Positions 16,677 through 26,261 of a stretch of 64,000 nucleotides of DNA are shown piece after piece. The position numbers were made by a program, and so were the translations under genes. The notes beneath the pieces are model-generated. The model had not been told where the DNA came from. It saw only the letters and a list, made by a program, of their open reading frames with translations, and did no database searches. Every line of letters starts with the position of its first letter. Positions within the stretch are counted from its first letter, which is position 1. This DNA comes from Microvirga sp. (GTDB taxonomy: Bacteria > Pseudomonadota > Alphaproteobacteria > Rhizobiales > Beijerinckiaceae): positions 1-64,000 of the forward strand of contig JAQSWQ010000004.1 of NCBI GenBank assembly GCA_029266525.1. The letters run 5' to 3'.

Positions 16677-19583
16677 ATGATCGCCGAGCTGAAGGGGATC
16701 GAGGAGGCCGTCGCGACCCTCGCGGGCGATCCCGCCTTCGCGCGCTTCGTCGGCGCTGCCCACGCTCTGCTGGTCTTCGATTCGGACGGCGAGCAGCTCC
16801 TCTGGGCTTCTCCCGCGGCCGCGCCTCTCGCCCGCCGTATCGCGGGCGGGGATGGTCGCGTGCGGCTCTCCCCTTTCGCGATCCGTGTCCGGGCGCTCGC
16901 GGGCGGGCTCGCGCCGCGCGACGGCGTCCGGCTCGAGCGTCTGCGGCTGCCGGTCGGGGCTATGGGAGCGCTCGCCACCTGCGCCTGCCGCCGGCTGTCG
17001 TTCGCGCCCGGGGAGGAGGGGCTGCTGATTGCCATACCGGCGGTGACGACCGCGAATGCTGCCGAGCCCAGCCCTGCAGGGCCCGAAGCTCCGCTGCCGA
17101 GTGCTTCCGAACCTGAGCCGGCAGAGCCGATCGTACAGGCCGCGCCGACGGAAGCGGCGCCGCGAGCGCAGGGCACCACCCGGTTCCTCTGGCATGCGGA
17201 TGCGGAGGGGCGGTTCACCTCGGTGTCCGATGCCTTGGCGTCCGTGGTCGGCCGCAGCGCCGAGGTGATCGGCCGCCGCTGGGGCGAGCTCGTCGGCGTC
17301 GTGGTAGACGATCCGGGCGGCGCCGTCGCACGCGGCTTCGCAACGGGCGAGACCTGGGCGGGCCGGATCATCGAGTGGCGGATCGCGGACAGCGATCTCG
17401 TGGTGCCGGTCGATTTCGGCGGCATGCCTATCCATTCCCGCGACGGCCGGCTCCTGGGCTTCCGCGGCTTCGGACTATGCCGCACGGACGAACTCGTCGA
17501 GCGCCCGCGCGCCCTGGCCGAGCTCGCGGCGGACGAGGATCTGCCGGTCGCATCTCGGCCAGCTCAGAAAATCGCCGAGGCCGCCCACCTTCCAGCGCCC
17601 GAGGCGGTCGAGGCAGTGGAGCGCGCGGAAGCGGATGACGGGCAGATCACGGCGGCGGCGCCTGGGACGCCGCTCGACTGCGCGCCTCCTGTCGATCCCG
17701 CGCCGCCCGAGCAGCCGCCGTCTGAAGCCTTAGCGCCGGCAAAGGCTCGGCCATCCTCCGAGGAGCTGCCGCGACCATCGGCCGAAGCCTGCGCTGGCCG
17801 GCCGGTGTCGTTCCCCGACATCGGAGGCTCCGTCGCAGGCCGGCTCGGCGACCCGCGCATCCCGCTCCGGCTTGCCGGCAGCGAAGGGCGTGCGGAACCT
17901 CCATCAGACCCTCAGGCGGAGCGTCCGACGGCCGAAGAGCAAGCCGCGACACCCCCCCGACTATCCTTTACCGAGCGAAGCGCCTTCCGCGAGATCGCCC
18001 GGGCGCTCGGCGCCCGCTTCGAGGATGAGGAGCCGGCGGAAGCGGAAGGGCAGGGGGAGCGCGGCCGCTCGGTCGTGACGCCGCTCCGCGCGGCGCCGCG
18101 GGTCGACGCCGAAGCTGAGCGCATCCTCGAGCGCCTGCCGGTCGGCATCCTCATCCATCGCGGCGACGATCCGCTGTTCGCGAACCGGCTCCTGCTCGAT
18201 CTCGTCGACTACGAGGACGTCGGCCAGCTCGCGGCCGAGGGCGGAGTGCCGCGCCTTTTCCGCGGCCGTCCCGGCCCGCTCGCCGGCTTCAACGAGCTGG
18301 CGCCGCTCGCGCTGACCAGCCGAGCCAACGAGAGCGTCGCGGTCGAGGTCCGCCTGACCACGGTCGAGTGGGACGGCCTGCCGGCGAGCCTGATGCTCGT
18401 CCGAAAGGCCCCCGAGGCGGAGCAGGGCCAGCGTCTGCGCGCGCTCGAGCTCGAGCTGCGCGCCCGGGATGCGCGGCTGCGCGAGCTCACCTCCATTCTC
18501 GACACCGCGACCGACGGCGTGCTTGTGCTTGACGACCAGGGCCGCGTCGTCTCGCTCAACCGCTCCGCCGAGGCGCTGTTCGGCTACGACCAGAAGGAGG
18601 TGGTGGGCGAGCGTTTCATCGTCCTCCTCGCGCCGGAAAGCCACGGCGTGGCGCTCGAGTACCTCGACGGGCTGCGCGCGAACGGCGTCGCAAGCCTCCT
18701 CAACGACGGTCGCCAGGTCTTCGGCCGCGTCCGGCAGGGCGGCACGATCCCGCTTTTCATGACCGTCGGCCGCGTCGCCGAGGGCCCGGACCGGAAGTTC
18801 TGCGCGGTGCTGCGCGACATCACCGCCTTCAAGAAGACCGAGGGCGAGCTCCTCGCCGCGAAGCGCGCAGCCGAGGAGGGGAGCGCGCAGAAATCGGATT
18901 TCCTCGCCAAGGTCAGCCACGAGATCCGCACGCCGCTCAACGCCATCATCGGCTTTGCCGAGGTGATGCTGGAGGAGCGCTTCGGGCCGATCGGCAACGA
19001 GCGCTACAAGGATTATCTGCGCGACATCCACGCTTCGGGCGGCCACGTCATCAGCCTCGTCAACGACCTCCTCGACCTCGCCAAGGTCGAGGCAGGGCGC
19101 ATGGAGCTCGCCTTCACGAGCGTGCAGCTGAACGAGATCGTCGCCGCCTGCGTGGCGCTGATGCAGCCGCAGGCGGCGCGCGAGCGCATTGTCATGCGCA
19201 CGAGCTTCGCCCAGAAGCTGCCTGCGGTCGTCGTCGACGAGCGCTCGATGCGGCAGATCGTGCTCAACATCATCGCGAACGCCATCCGCTTCACGGACGC
19301 GGGCGGACAGGTGATCGTCTCGACCGCCCTGACGGACCGCGGCGAGGTCGGGCTACGCGTGCGCGACACCGGCGTCGGCATGTCGGCGGAGGACGTCGCC
19401 GCGGCGCTCGAGCCTTTCCGCCAGCTCGCGACCGCCCGCCGCGGCGGCGGCACCGGCCTCGGGCTGCCGCTGACCAAGGCGCTGGTCGAGGCGAATCGCG
19501 GCGCGCTGCGGATCACCGGTGCCCGGAACGAGGGCACCCTGGTCGAAGTGCTGTTCCCGCCAACGCGGGTGCTGGCGGACTAG
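16677..19583 (+). CDS. PAS-domain sensor histidine kinase, PleC/DivJ/PdhS-like
   Basis: A 968-residue protein without clear membrane helices. The N-terminal 300 residues look like divergent PAS-type sensing regions. About residues 310-440 are Ala/Pro/Glu-rich and probably disordered. A PAS domain (TSILDTATDGVLVLDD) precedes the HisKA domain with His748 in FLAKVSHEIRTPLN. The kinase domain has NIIANAIRFT, RDTGVGM and GGGTGLGLPLTKAL. The dimerisation helix pair (GPIGNERYKDYLRDIHASG) closely resembles that of PleC, DivJ and PdhS kinases that phosphorylate DivK in alphaproteobacteria. No receiver domain is present. A GTG at 16596 is an alternative start; the ATG at 16677 has a better ribosome site. 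Confidence 0.85.
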   Translation: MIAELKGIEEAVATLAGDPAFARFVGAAHALLVFDSDGEQLLWASPAAAPLARRIAGGDGRVRLSPFAIRVRALAGGLAPRDGVRLERLRLPVGAMGALATCACRRLSFAPGEEGLLIAIPAVTTANAAEPSPAGPEAPLPSASEPEPAEPIVQAAPTEAAPRAQGTTRFLWHADAEGRFTSVSDALASVVGRSAEVIGRRWGELVGVVVDDPGGAVARGFATGETWAGRIIEWRIADSDLVVPVDFGGMPIHSRDGRLLGFRGFGLCRTDELVERPRALAELAADEDLPVASRPAQKIAEAAHLPAPEAVEAVERAEADDGQITAAAPGTPLDCAPPVDPAPPEQPPSEALAPAKARPSSEELPRPSAEACAGRPVSFPDIGGSVAGRLGDPRIPLRLAGSEGRAEPPSDPQAERPTAEEQAATPPRLSFTERSAFREIARALGARFEDEEPAEAEGQGERGRSVVTPLRAAPRVDAEAERILERLPVGILIHRGDDPLFANRLLLDLVDYEDVGQLAAEGGVPRLFRGRPGPLAGFNELAPLALTSRANESVAVEVRLTTVEWDGLPASLMLVRKAPEAEQGQRLRALELELRARDARLRELTSILDTATDGVLVLDDQGRVVSLNRSAEALFGYDQKEVVGERFIVLLAPESHGVALEYLDGLRANGVASLLNDGRQVFGRVRQGGTIPLFMTVGRVAEGPDRKFCAVLRDITAFKKTEGELLAAKRAAEEGSAQKSDFLAKVSHEIRTPLNAIIGFAEVMLEERFGPIGNERYKDYLRDIHASGGHVISLVNDLLDLAKVEAGRMELAFTSVQLNEIVAACVALMQPQAARERIVMRTSFAQKLPAVVVDERSMRQIVLNIIANAIRFTDAGGQVIVSTALTDRGEVGLRVRDTGVGMSAEDVAAALEPFRQLATARRGGGTGLGLPLTKALVEANRGALRITGARNEGTLVEVLFPPTRVLAD

Positions 19584-19598
19584 CGCCTGGGCTCCGGC

Positions 19599-19847
19599 GT
19601 GCGCTTCACTCACACGTCGCATGCGCTCGAGATGCTGATCGACCCGACCATCGAGCGTGAATGGATCGAGCGAACGGTCCTCTCGCCCGACTCGGTCGAG
19701 CCCGATGCGAAGCACCGAGACAGGATCCGCGCCTTTGGCGCGCTTCCCGAGCGCGACGGTCGCGTGCTGCGCGTGGTATATGTGGCAGGAGTGAATGAAG
19801 CTCGAATTATCACCCTGTTTCTCGACCGCAGCCGGAGGGGCCGATGA
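19599..19847 (+). CDS. DUF4258 protein, toxin-like partner
   Basis: An 82-residue protein from a GTG start, opening MRFTHTSHALEMLIDPTIER. The N-terminal histidines, the central EREWIERTVLSPD and the C-terminal VLRVVYVAGVNEARIITLFL fit the DUF4258 fold, which is related to RelE-like toxins. Its ATGA end overlaps the start of the DUF2283 gene by four bases. DUF4258 and DUF2283 genes are repeatedly found as neighbours, suggesting a toxin-antitoxin-like module, but no activity can be claimed here. Confidence 0.75.
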   Translation: MRFTHTSHALEMLIDPTIEREWIERTVLSPDSVEPDAKHRDRIRAFGALPERDGRVLRVVYVAGVNEARIITLFLDRSRRGR

Positions 19848-20041
19848 AGGCGAGATATGACGCGGAGGCGGATGCGCTTTACGTTCGCTTCGCGGAAGCC
19901 ACCGTGATCGAGAGCGAAGAGGTTCGGCCGGGCATCGTGTTCGACTATGACGACCAGGGTCGGATCGTCGCGGTGGAGATCCTCGATGCGTCCGAGCATC
20001 TCGCCATCGGCGCCGACCTTCAGCACTTGAGCGCGGCCTGA
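19844..20041 (+). CDS. DUF2283 domain protein, antitoxin-like partner
   Basis: A 65-residue protein that is almost entirely the DUF2283 domain: MKARYDAEADALYVRFAEAT, then GIVFDYDDQGRIVAVEILDA, a small beta sheet seen in many short proteins. It overlaps the DUF4258 gene by ATGA and is probably made in fixed ratio with it. The acyl-CoA dehydrogenase gene starts 23 bases later on the same strand. Confidence 0.85.
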   Translation: MKARYDAEADALYVRFAEATVIESEEVRPGIVFDYDDQGRIVAVEILDASEHLAIGADLQHLSAA

Positions 20042-20064
20042 ATTTTCGGCTGCTCGGTCCAGCG

Positions 20065-21216
20065 ATGCACTTCTCCCTCACCGACGAAGAAGAGATGATC
20101 CGCGAGGCGGCGCGGCGGATCGCGGCGGAGCGGCTGGCGCCGCTCGCCGAGCGGCTCGACCGCGGGGAGGGGCGGGAGGAGCATCTTTCGAACCTCAAGC
20201 TCCTCGCCGAGAACGGCTTCATGGCGTTGAACGTCCGCTCCGAATACGGCGGCACGGAAGCGGGCAGCGTCGCCTTCGCTCTCGCGGTCGAGGAGATCGG
20301 CTACGCCTGTGCCGCGACCGGCGTCGCGACCTCGGTCACCAACATGGTCGGCGAGGTGATCCAGGCGGTCGGCTCCGACGAGCAGAAGCGCCAATACCTG
20401 CCGCGCCTCGCGGACGGCACCTATCCGGCAGGCGCCTTCTGCCTGACCGAGAGCGGCGCCGGCTCCGATCCCGCGGGCATGACGACCCGCGCGCGGCGCG
20501 ACGGCAACGGCTGGGTGATCGAGGGGCAGAAGCTCTACATCTCGAGCGCCGAGTTCGCCGGGCTCTTCGTGGTCTGGGCGGTGACCGATCCGCAGGCCGC
20601 GAAAGGCAAAGGCATCTCGGTGTTTCTCGTCGAGCGCGAGGCGCCCGGGCTCGTGATCGGCAAGGCCGAGAAGAAGATGGGCCAGGCCGGCTCGCCGACG
20701 AACCTCGTCACCTTCGACGGCTGCCGGGTGCCGGCGAACGCATTGATGGGCCGCGACAATGACGGCTTCCGCGTCGCCGTCGGCGAGCTTGCGGGCGGGC
20801 GCATCGGCGTCGCGGCGCTCTCGCTCGGCATCGCCCGCGCCGCCATGGATGCGGCGAAGGGCTACGTGCGCGAGCGCAAGCAGTTCGACCAGCCGATCGC
20901 CGATTTCCAGGGCATCCAGTGGATGATCGCCGATCGCGAGGTCGATCTCGAGGCGGCGCGCCTCCTGATCCTGCAGGCGGCCCACCTCAAGGACCGGCGC
21001 ATGCCGTTCTCGAAGCACGCCTCGATGGCGAAGCTTTTCGCGTCGGAGGCCGCGCACCGCGCGACCGACACCGCGATCCAGCTCCATGGCGGGGCCGGCT
21101 ACATCAAGGACTTCCCGGTGGAGCGCTACGCTCGCGACGCCCGCATCACCCGCATCTACGAGGGCACCTCGGAAATCCAGCGCCTGATCATCGCACGCGA
21201 GACGCTGCGGCAGTGA
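20065..21216 (+). CDS. Acyl-CoA dehydrogenase
   Basis: A 383-residue FAD enzyme that introduces the alpha-beta double bond in an acyl-CoA. The N-terminal helical domain starts FSLTDEEEMIREAARRIAAE, the beta domain has FCLTESGAGSDPAGM, and the C-terminal domain has RKQFDQPIADFQGIQW and LHGGAGYIKDFPVERYARD. The catalytic base is Glu366 in RIYEGTSEIQ, the position used by short/branched and isovaleryl-type enzymes of this group. Chain specificity is not evident. No electron transfer flavoprotein gene is near. Confidence 0.95.
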   Translation: MHFSLTDEEEMIREAARRIAAERLAPLAERLDRGEGREEHLSNLKLLAENGFMALNVRSEYGGTEAGSVAFALAVEEIGYACAATGVATSVTNMVGEVIQAVGSDEQKRQYLPRLADGTYPAGAFCLTESGAGSDPAGMTTRARRDGNGWVIEGQKLYISSAEFAGLFVVWAVTDPQAAKGKGISVFLVEREAPGLVIGKAEKKMGQAGSPTNLVTFDGCRVPANALMGRDNDGFRVAVGELAGGRIGVAALSLGIARAAMDAAKGYVRERKQFDQPIADFQGIQWMIADREVDLEAARLLILQAAHLKDRRMPFSKHASMAKLFASEAAHRATDTAIQLHGGAGYIKDFPVERYARDARITRIYEGTSEIQRLIIARETLRQ

Positions 21217-21287
21217 GATAGAAACGCCCTTCTGTCGTCGTTGTCGGCCGCGATGGCGCGTCCTAAGAGGGCAGCCGGAGCCCGCCG

Positions 21288-24008
21288 ATGTCCACCTATC
21301 GCCTTGACAAGCTCTTCGAGCCGCGCTCGGTCGCGCTCGTCGGCGCGAGCCCGCGCGAGGGGTCGCTCGGGCGCATGGTGCTGCGCAACCTGCGCGAGGC
21401 GGGCTTTCCCGGGCCACTCCAGCTCGTCAATCCGAAGCACCGCGAGATCGACGGGCTGCCCTGCGTCCCGCGGCTCGAGGATCTGCGGGAGGCGCCCGAC
21501 CTGATCGTGGTCACGACGCCGCCGGCCGCCATTCCCGGCATCGTCGCGAGCGCCGGCCGCAAGGGCGTCTCGGCCGCGGTGATCGTGACGGCCGGGCTCG
21601 GCCATGGCGAGGGCTCGCTCGCCGAAGCAGCGCGGCTTGAAGCCCGTCGGCACGGGCTTCGCCTCGTCGGACCGAACTGCCTTGGCGTCATGGCGCCCCC
21701 GACGAAGCTCAACGCGAGCTTCGCGGCGCGCAGCCCCGGGCCGGGCGACCTTGCGCTGATCTCGCAGTCGGGCGCGGTCGCGGCCGGGCTGATCGAATGG
21801 GCCGCGCAGCGCAACGTCGGCTTTTCGGGGCTTGTCTCGCTCGGCGACATGGCCGACGTCGATTTCGGCGACACGCTCGACTACTTCGCGGCCGACCGCG
21901 GCACCCGTGCGATCCTGCTCTACATCGAGGCGGTCAGCGACGCCCGCAAGTTCATGTCGGCGGCGCGCGCCGCTGCCCGCGCGAAGCCGGTCGTGGTCAT
22001 CAAGTCGGGCCGGCACGTCCAGGGGGCGCGAGCTGCTGCCACCCATACCGGCGCGCTTGCGGGCTCCGACGCCGTCTACGAGGCGGCATTCCGCCGGGCC
22101 GGGCTCCTGCGCGTGTTCGACCTCGACGAGCTCTTCGCCGCGGCCGAGACGCTCGGCCGGCAGAAGCCCTTCCCCGGAAAGCGCCTCGCGATCCTCACCA
22201 ATGGCGGCGGAGTGGGCGTGCTCGCGGTCGACCGGCTGATCGATCTCGGCGGCACGCTCTCGGCACTCTCGCCCGAGACGGTCGCGAAGCTCGATCGCGT
22301 GCTGCCGCCGACCTGGTCGCGCGCGAACCCGGTCGACGTGATCGGCGACGCCGATGCGGGCCGCTACGGCGCGGCGCTCGAGGCGCTTCTCGGCGACGCC
22401 GGGAACGACGCCATCCTGGTGCTCAACGTGCCGACTGCGCTCGCCTCGGCATCGCAAGCCGCACAGGCCGTCGTCGAGACGATGCGGGCCGACCGCCAGA
22501 AGGCGTTCCGCCGCAAGCCTGTCTTCGCGGTGTGGCTTGGGGAGGACGAGGTCTCGAAGCGCGCCTTCGAGAGCATCGGCATCCCGCATTACGCAACAGA
22601 GGCCGACGCGGTGCGCGGCTTCATGCATCTCGTCCACTATCGCGAAGCGCAGGACCTCTTGATGGAGACCCCGGACAGCCTGCCGCGGGATTTCGCGCCC
22701 GATTCGGCAAGCGCGCGGATGATCGTCGCAGGCGCGCTGCGGGAGAGCAGGCAATGGCTCGACCCGATCGAGGTCAATCGGCTCCTCAACGCCTACGACA
22801 TCCCGGTGGCGCCGGTGACGCTCGCAGAGACGCCGGACGAGGCGGCCGCCGCGGCGCGGCCGATCCTTGCCGAGGGCGGCACGGTCGCGGTCAAGGTGCT
22901 CTCGCCCGACATCGTCCACAAATCCGACATCGGCGGCGTCAAGCTCGACCTCACGAGCGAGGATGCCGTGCGCGAGGCAACGCGCGACATCTTCGATCGC
23001 GCCGAGCGGCTGAAGCCCGGCGCCCGGGTCGTCGGAGTGACCGTGCAGGCGATGGTCCGCCGGCCGAAGGCGCGCGAGCTGATCGCGGGGCTCGCCGACG
23101 ACCCGACCTTCGGCCCGGTCGTGGTGTTCGGGCGTGGCGGCACGGCGGTCGAGGTCATCAACGACAGGTCGCTCGCACTCCCGCCGCTCGACATGAAGCT
23201 CGCCGAGATGCTGGTCGCGCGCACGCGGGTGTCGCGCATCCTCAAGGCCTATCGCGATGTGCCGGCAGCGGACGAGCGCGCGATCCGCCTCGTGGTCGTG
23301 AAGCTGTCGCAGCTTGCTGCGGACGTGCCGGAGATCCGCGAGCTCGACATCAACCCGCTCCTTGCCGACCAGAACGGCGTCATCGCGGTGGACGCGCGCG
23401 TGCGGGTCGCGCCGGAGACGAGCGCGAAGCGCGCCTGCGGCCATTCGCGCTTCGCGGTGCGGCCCTATCCCAAGGAATGGGAGCGCCATCTGACCTTGAA
23501 GGATGGGCGGCGCGTGTTCGTGCGCCCGGTCCGGCCCGAGGACGAGGGGCTCTTTCTCGAGTTCCTGAAGCACGTCAGCGACGAGGACCTTCGTCTGCGC
23601 TTCTTCGCCCCGATGCGCGAGTTCAGCCACGCCTTCCTGGCGAAGCTGATCCAGATCGATTACGCGCGCGCCATCGCCTTCGTGGCGGTCGACGAGGCCT
23701 CGGGCGAGATGCTCGGCGTGGTGCGCCTGCATTCGGATGCGAACCACGAGACTGCCGAATACGCGATCCTCCGCCGCTCGGACCTCAAGGGCCTCGGCCT
23801 CGGCTGGGAGCTGATGCAACTCATCATCGAGTGGGCGAAGGCCGATGGACTGAGCGTCATCGAGGGCCAGGTGCTGCGCGAGAACACGGTCATGCTCGAC
23901 ATGTGCCGGGCCTTGGGGTTCGAGATCCGCTCCGACCCCGGCGATGCCGAGATAAAGATCGTGCGGCTGCCCGTCGCCGCGCTGCGGAGCGAACGGATGA
24001 CGGCGTGA
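21288..24008 (+). CDS. Protein acyltransferase, NDP-forming acyl-CoA synthetase-like plus GNAT (Pat/YfiQ-like)
   Basis: A 906-residue protein. The CoA-binding domain opens with FEPRSVALVGASPREGS. A succinyl-CoA-ligase-like domain holds the equivalent of the phospho-histidine, His253, in AAATHTGALAGS. An ATP-grasp domain (about 480-700) has ILAEGGTVAVKVLSPDIVHK. The C terminus (about 730-890) is a GNAT acetyltransferase with GLGLGWELMQLIIEWAK. This is the order of the lysine acetyltransferase Pat/PatZ of enteric bacteria, which tunes enzymes such as acetyl-CoA synthetase. It lies 71 bases after an acyl-CoA dehydrogenase gene. His253 is conserved although it is unclear whether it matters in Pat. 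Confidence 0.88.
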   Translation: MSTYRLDKLFEPRSVALVGASPREGSLGRMVLRNLREAGFPGPLQLVNPKHREIDGLPCVPRLEDLREAPDLIVVTTPPAAIPGIVASAGRKGVSAAVIVTAGLGHGEGSLAEAARLEARRHGLRLVGPNCLGVMAPPTKLNASFAARSPGPGDLALISQSGAVAAGLIEWAAQRNVGFSGLVSLGDMADVDFGDTLDYFAADRGTRAILLYIEAVSDARKFMSAARAAARAKPVVVIKSGRHVQGARAAATHTGALAGSDAVYEAAFRRAGLLRVFDLDELFAAAETLGRQKPFPGKRLAILTNGGGVGVLAVDRLIDLGGTLSALSPETVAKLDRVLPPTWSRANPVDVIGDADAGRYGAALEALLGDAGNDAILVLNVPTALASASQAAQAVVETMRADRQKAFRRKPVFAVWLGEDEVSKRAFESIGIPHYATEADAVRGFMHLVHYREAQDLLMETPDSLPRDFAPDSASARMIVAGALRESRQWLDPIEVNRLLNAYDIPVAPVTLAETPDEAAAAARPILAEGGTVAVKVLSPDIVHKSDIGGVKLDLTSEDAVREATRDIFDRAERLKPGARVVGVTVQAMVRRPKARELIAGLADDPTFGPVVVFGRGGTAVEVINDRSLALPPLDMKLAEMLVARTRVSRILKAYRDVPAADERAIRLVVVKLSQLAADVPEIRELDINPLLADQNGVIAVDARVRVAPETSAKRACGHSRFAVRPYPKEWERHLTLKDGRRVFVRPVRPEDEGLFLEFLKHVSDEDLRLRFFAPMREFSHAFLAKLIQIDYARAIAFVAVDEASGEMLGVVRLHSDANHETAEYAILRRSDLKGLGLGWELMQLIIEWAKADGLSVIEGQVLRENTVMLDMCRALGFEIRSDPGDAEIKIVRLPVAALRSERMTA

Positions 24009-24227
24009 ACCGGCGCGCGCGAGCTCCGAGCGGTTAAGGCCCGTTAACCAAGCGGAGCAATTTCAATGGGTATTGTGTGCTTTTGGGCACAGCCGGTCGG
24101 TACGATTTGAGTCACACTCAACTCAACTCGGCGCGTGCCTGCCGGCAGGCCTGATCACCCTCGACCGGCACGGAACAAGCGGGGCACGCCCGCCCGCGCC
24201 GAGCTATCCCCCCCAGACTGCCGTCAG

Positions 24228-25163
24228 CTACTCCGCGGCTTGCGCGAGCGCCGCGGCCGGAACGTCCAGGCCCCATCCCCGCAGGATTTCGGCGAGCTTG
24301 CGCCGGTCCTCCGCGTCGAGCGCGACGAGGCCCGGCAGCCGCACCGGGCCGACGGGCACGCCCGCCAGCGTCATCGCTTCCTTCACCACGGTGACGTTGG
24401 CGCCGTTGTTGAACTTCGTGCGCATCGTCTCGAAGCCGGCGATCTCGGCGACGAGCCGGCGCGCCCTGTCGTAATCGCCTGACTCGAGCGCGGCGTGGAT
24501 CGCGAGCGAACGCTCGGGCGCGACGTTGACGAGGCCCGAAGTGAAGCCACGCGCGCCGAGCGCGTAAAACGGCGCCGCCCAGCCCTCGGCGAGGCCGCAG
24601 ACCCAGATCGCCGCGTGGCCGGCGCTCGCCCGCAGGCATTCGGAAAGCAGCATCAGGTTCGGGCTGGCGAACTTGATGCCGGCGACGTTGGGATGCGCGG
24701 CGATGCGGACGAGGTCCTTCAAACCGATGTCGTTCGAGCGCACATAGGCGACGAGCGGCACCGGCACGCCGTCTGCAATGGCGAGGAAGTAGTCGGCCTG
24801 GGCCTGCGGCGCGGCGAAAGGATCGAGCGGCTGATGCGCCATGACGGCATCGGCGCCGAGCGACGCGGCGTCGCGGCCGGAGTCGATCGCCTCGGCGAGC
24901 GAGCGGCCGACCGCGGCCGTGACCAGCGCCTTGCCTTTTGCGGCGCGCACCGTCGTCTCATGGACGAGGCGGATCTCGGCCGGCGTGAGCGTGTAGAACT
25001 CGCCCGTGTTGCCGGCCGAGACGATGTTGTGCACGCCCGCTGCCGCAATCCGCGCGACGATGTCGGCCATGAGGCTTACGTCGATCGCGCCGTCCGCGCC
25101 GTAGGGCGTGACGTGAACTCCCGAGATGCCGCGAAGGGCCTGGCGGACGCGCTCGATGGTCAT
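24228..25163 (-). CDS. Dihydrodipicolinate synthase (DapA/KDG) family lyase or dehydratase
   Basis: A 311-residue TIM-barrel aldolase of the DapA/NAL family. The pyruvate-loop motif appears as SAGNTGEFYTLTPAEIR near residue 45, and the Schiff-base lysine is in NVAGIKFASPN. The NTGEF motif and overall length are closer to sugar-acid dehydratases/aldolases (5-dehydro-4-deoxyglucarate or 2-keto-3-deoxy acid types) than to true DapA. With RraA-type and arabonate-dehydratase-type genes nearby, use of a 2-keto-3-deoxy sugar acid is the likely role. GGGGAGAA precedes the ATG at 25163. Confidence 0.85.
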   Translation of the reverse strand: MTIERVRQALRGISGVHVTPYGADGAIDVSLMADIVARIAAAGVHNIVSAGNTGEFYTLTPAEIRLVHETTVRAAKGKALVTAAVGRSLAEAIDSGRDAASLGADAVMAHQPLDPFAAPQAQADYFLAIADGVPVPLVAYVRSNDIGLKDLVRIAAHPNVAGIKFASPNLMLLSECLRASAGHAAIWVCGLAEGWAAPFYALGARGFTSGLVNVAPERSLAIHAALESGDYDRARRLVAEIAGFETMRTKFNNGANVTVVKEAMTLAGVPVGPVRLPGLVALDAEDRRKLAEILRGWGLDVPAAALAQAAE

Positions 25164-25186
25164 GGCTGTTCTCCCCGCGATGCCGC

Positions 25187-26152
25187 TCAGTTGCCGACGA
25201 GGCCGGCGGCTTTCACCACGCCGTCCCACTTCGCGCGCTCGGCCTTGATGAAATCGACGAACTCTTCGGGCGTCATTGGCGAGGGCACGGCGCCGATCTC
25301 GGTGAGCTTGCTCTTCACCTCCGGCAGCTCCACGATGCGGCGCACCTCGGCGTTGAGCTTCTCGACGACCGGGCGCGGCGTCCCGGCCGGCACGAAGACG
25401 CCGTGCCAGGAGGTTGCCTCGAAGCCCTTCAACGTCTCGGAGACCGCCGGCACGTCCGGCGCCGTCGGGCTGCGCTCGAGGCTCGACACGGCAAGCGCGC
25501 GCACGGTCCCGGCCTGGGCCTGCGGCCAGGCAAGGGTCATGTTGTCGAAGGTCAGGTCGATATGGCCGCCGTTGATCGAGTTCATCACGTCGCCCGAGCT
25601 GCGGAAGGGCACGTGGGTCATCTTGGTCCCGGTCGTCATCTGGAACAATTCGGAAGCGAGATGCGTCGAGGTGCCGGCGCCGGAGGAGCCGTAGCTGAGC
25701 TTGCCGGGGTTCGCCTTCAGATGCTCGATCAGCTCCGCCACGTTCTTCGCCGGGATGCGCGGGTGCACCACGAGCAGATTGGGCAGGCGCGCGATGAGCG
25801 AGACCGGCTGGAAATCCTTCTCAGTGTCGTGCGGCAGGTTCTTGTAGAGGAACGGGTTGATGGCGTGCGTCGAGACCGTGCCGACCAGGATCGTGTAGCC
25901 GTCCTTCGGGGCGCGCGCGACGGCGGTCGTGCCGACGTTCCCCGCGGCGCCGGCCCGGTTCTCGACGATGAAGGGCGGGCCGAACTTCGCCTGCATGTGC
26001 TGCGCCAGGATGCGGGCGAACATGTCCGTCGTGCCGCCTGCCGTGAAGGGCACGATCACGTTGACCTGGCGCTCGGGCCATTTGTCCTGGGCCTCGGCCG
26101 GTGCGGCCGCCGCGATCAATGCGGCGGCGGCGGCACATAGGAGGAAACGCAT
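25187..26152 (-). CDS. TTT-family (Bug/TctC) substrate-binding protein
   Basis: A 321-residue periplasmic protein with a signal peptide (MRFLLCAAAAALIAAAAPAE) and cleavage near AEAQ. The Bug family pattern is clear: VNVIVPFTAGGTTDMFARIL at the mature N terminus, VENRAGAAGNVG near residue 65, and VPFRSSGDVMNSINGGHIDL. These proteins carry carboxylates to a TctAB permease or act as orphans; no tctAB genes lie here. The gene ends 23 bases before the DapA-family gene and is divergent from the RraA/dehydratase pair, suggesting capture of the organic acid these enzymes process. Confidence 0.92.
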   Translation of the reverse strand: MRFLLCAAAAALIAAAAPAEAQDKWPERQVNVIVPFTAGGTTDMFARILAQHMQAKFGPPFIVENRAGAAGNVGTTAVARAPKDGYTILVGTVSTHAINPFLYKNLPHDTEKDFQPVSLIARLPNLLVVHPRIPAKNVAELIEHLKANPGKLSYGSSGAGTSTHLASELFQMTTGTKMTHVPFRSSGDVMNSINGGHIDLTFDNMTLAWPQAQAGTVRALAVSSLERSPTAPDVPAVSETLKGFEATSWHGVFVPAGTPRPVVEKLNAEVRRIVELPEVKSKLTEIGAVPSPMTPEEFVDFIKAERAKWDGVVKAAGLVGN

Positions 26153-26261
26153 CGAGAATTCTCCGTCGCCTCGGCAGGGGAGGCGGCTCCATACGCCCGC
26201 GTCGAAGCCTTGTAAATTTTGCCAGAACCGGACAAGTGGCGCGCAGCCAAGAGGTACCGCC

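Noticed and set aside
21156-23819. Very long minus-strand open frame opposite the Pat-type acyltransferase
   Set aside because: Its translation is Arg/Asp/His-rich without recognisable domains, as expected for the antisense frame of a GC-rich gene; the plus-strand gene has full domain support.
24009-24227. Intergenic stretch between the acyltransferase and DapA-family genes as a regulatory RNA
   Set aside because: No strong structure, promoter or terminator could be seen; the two genes are convergent.
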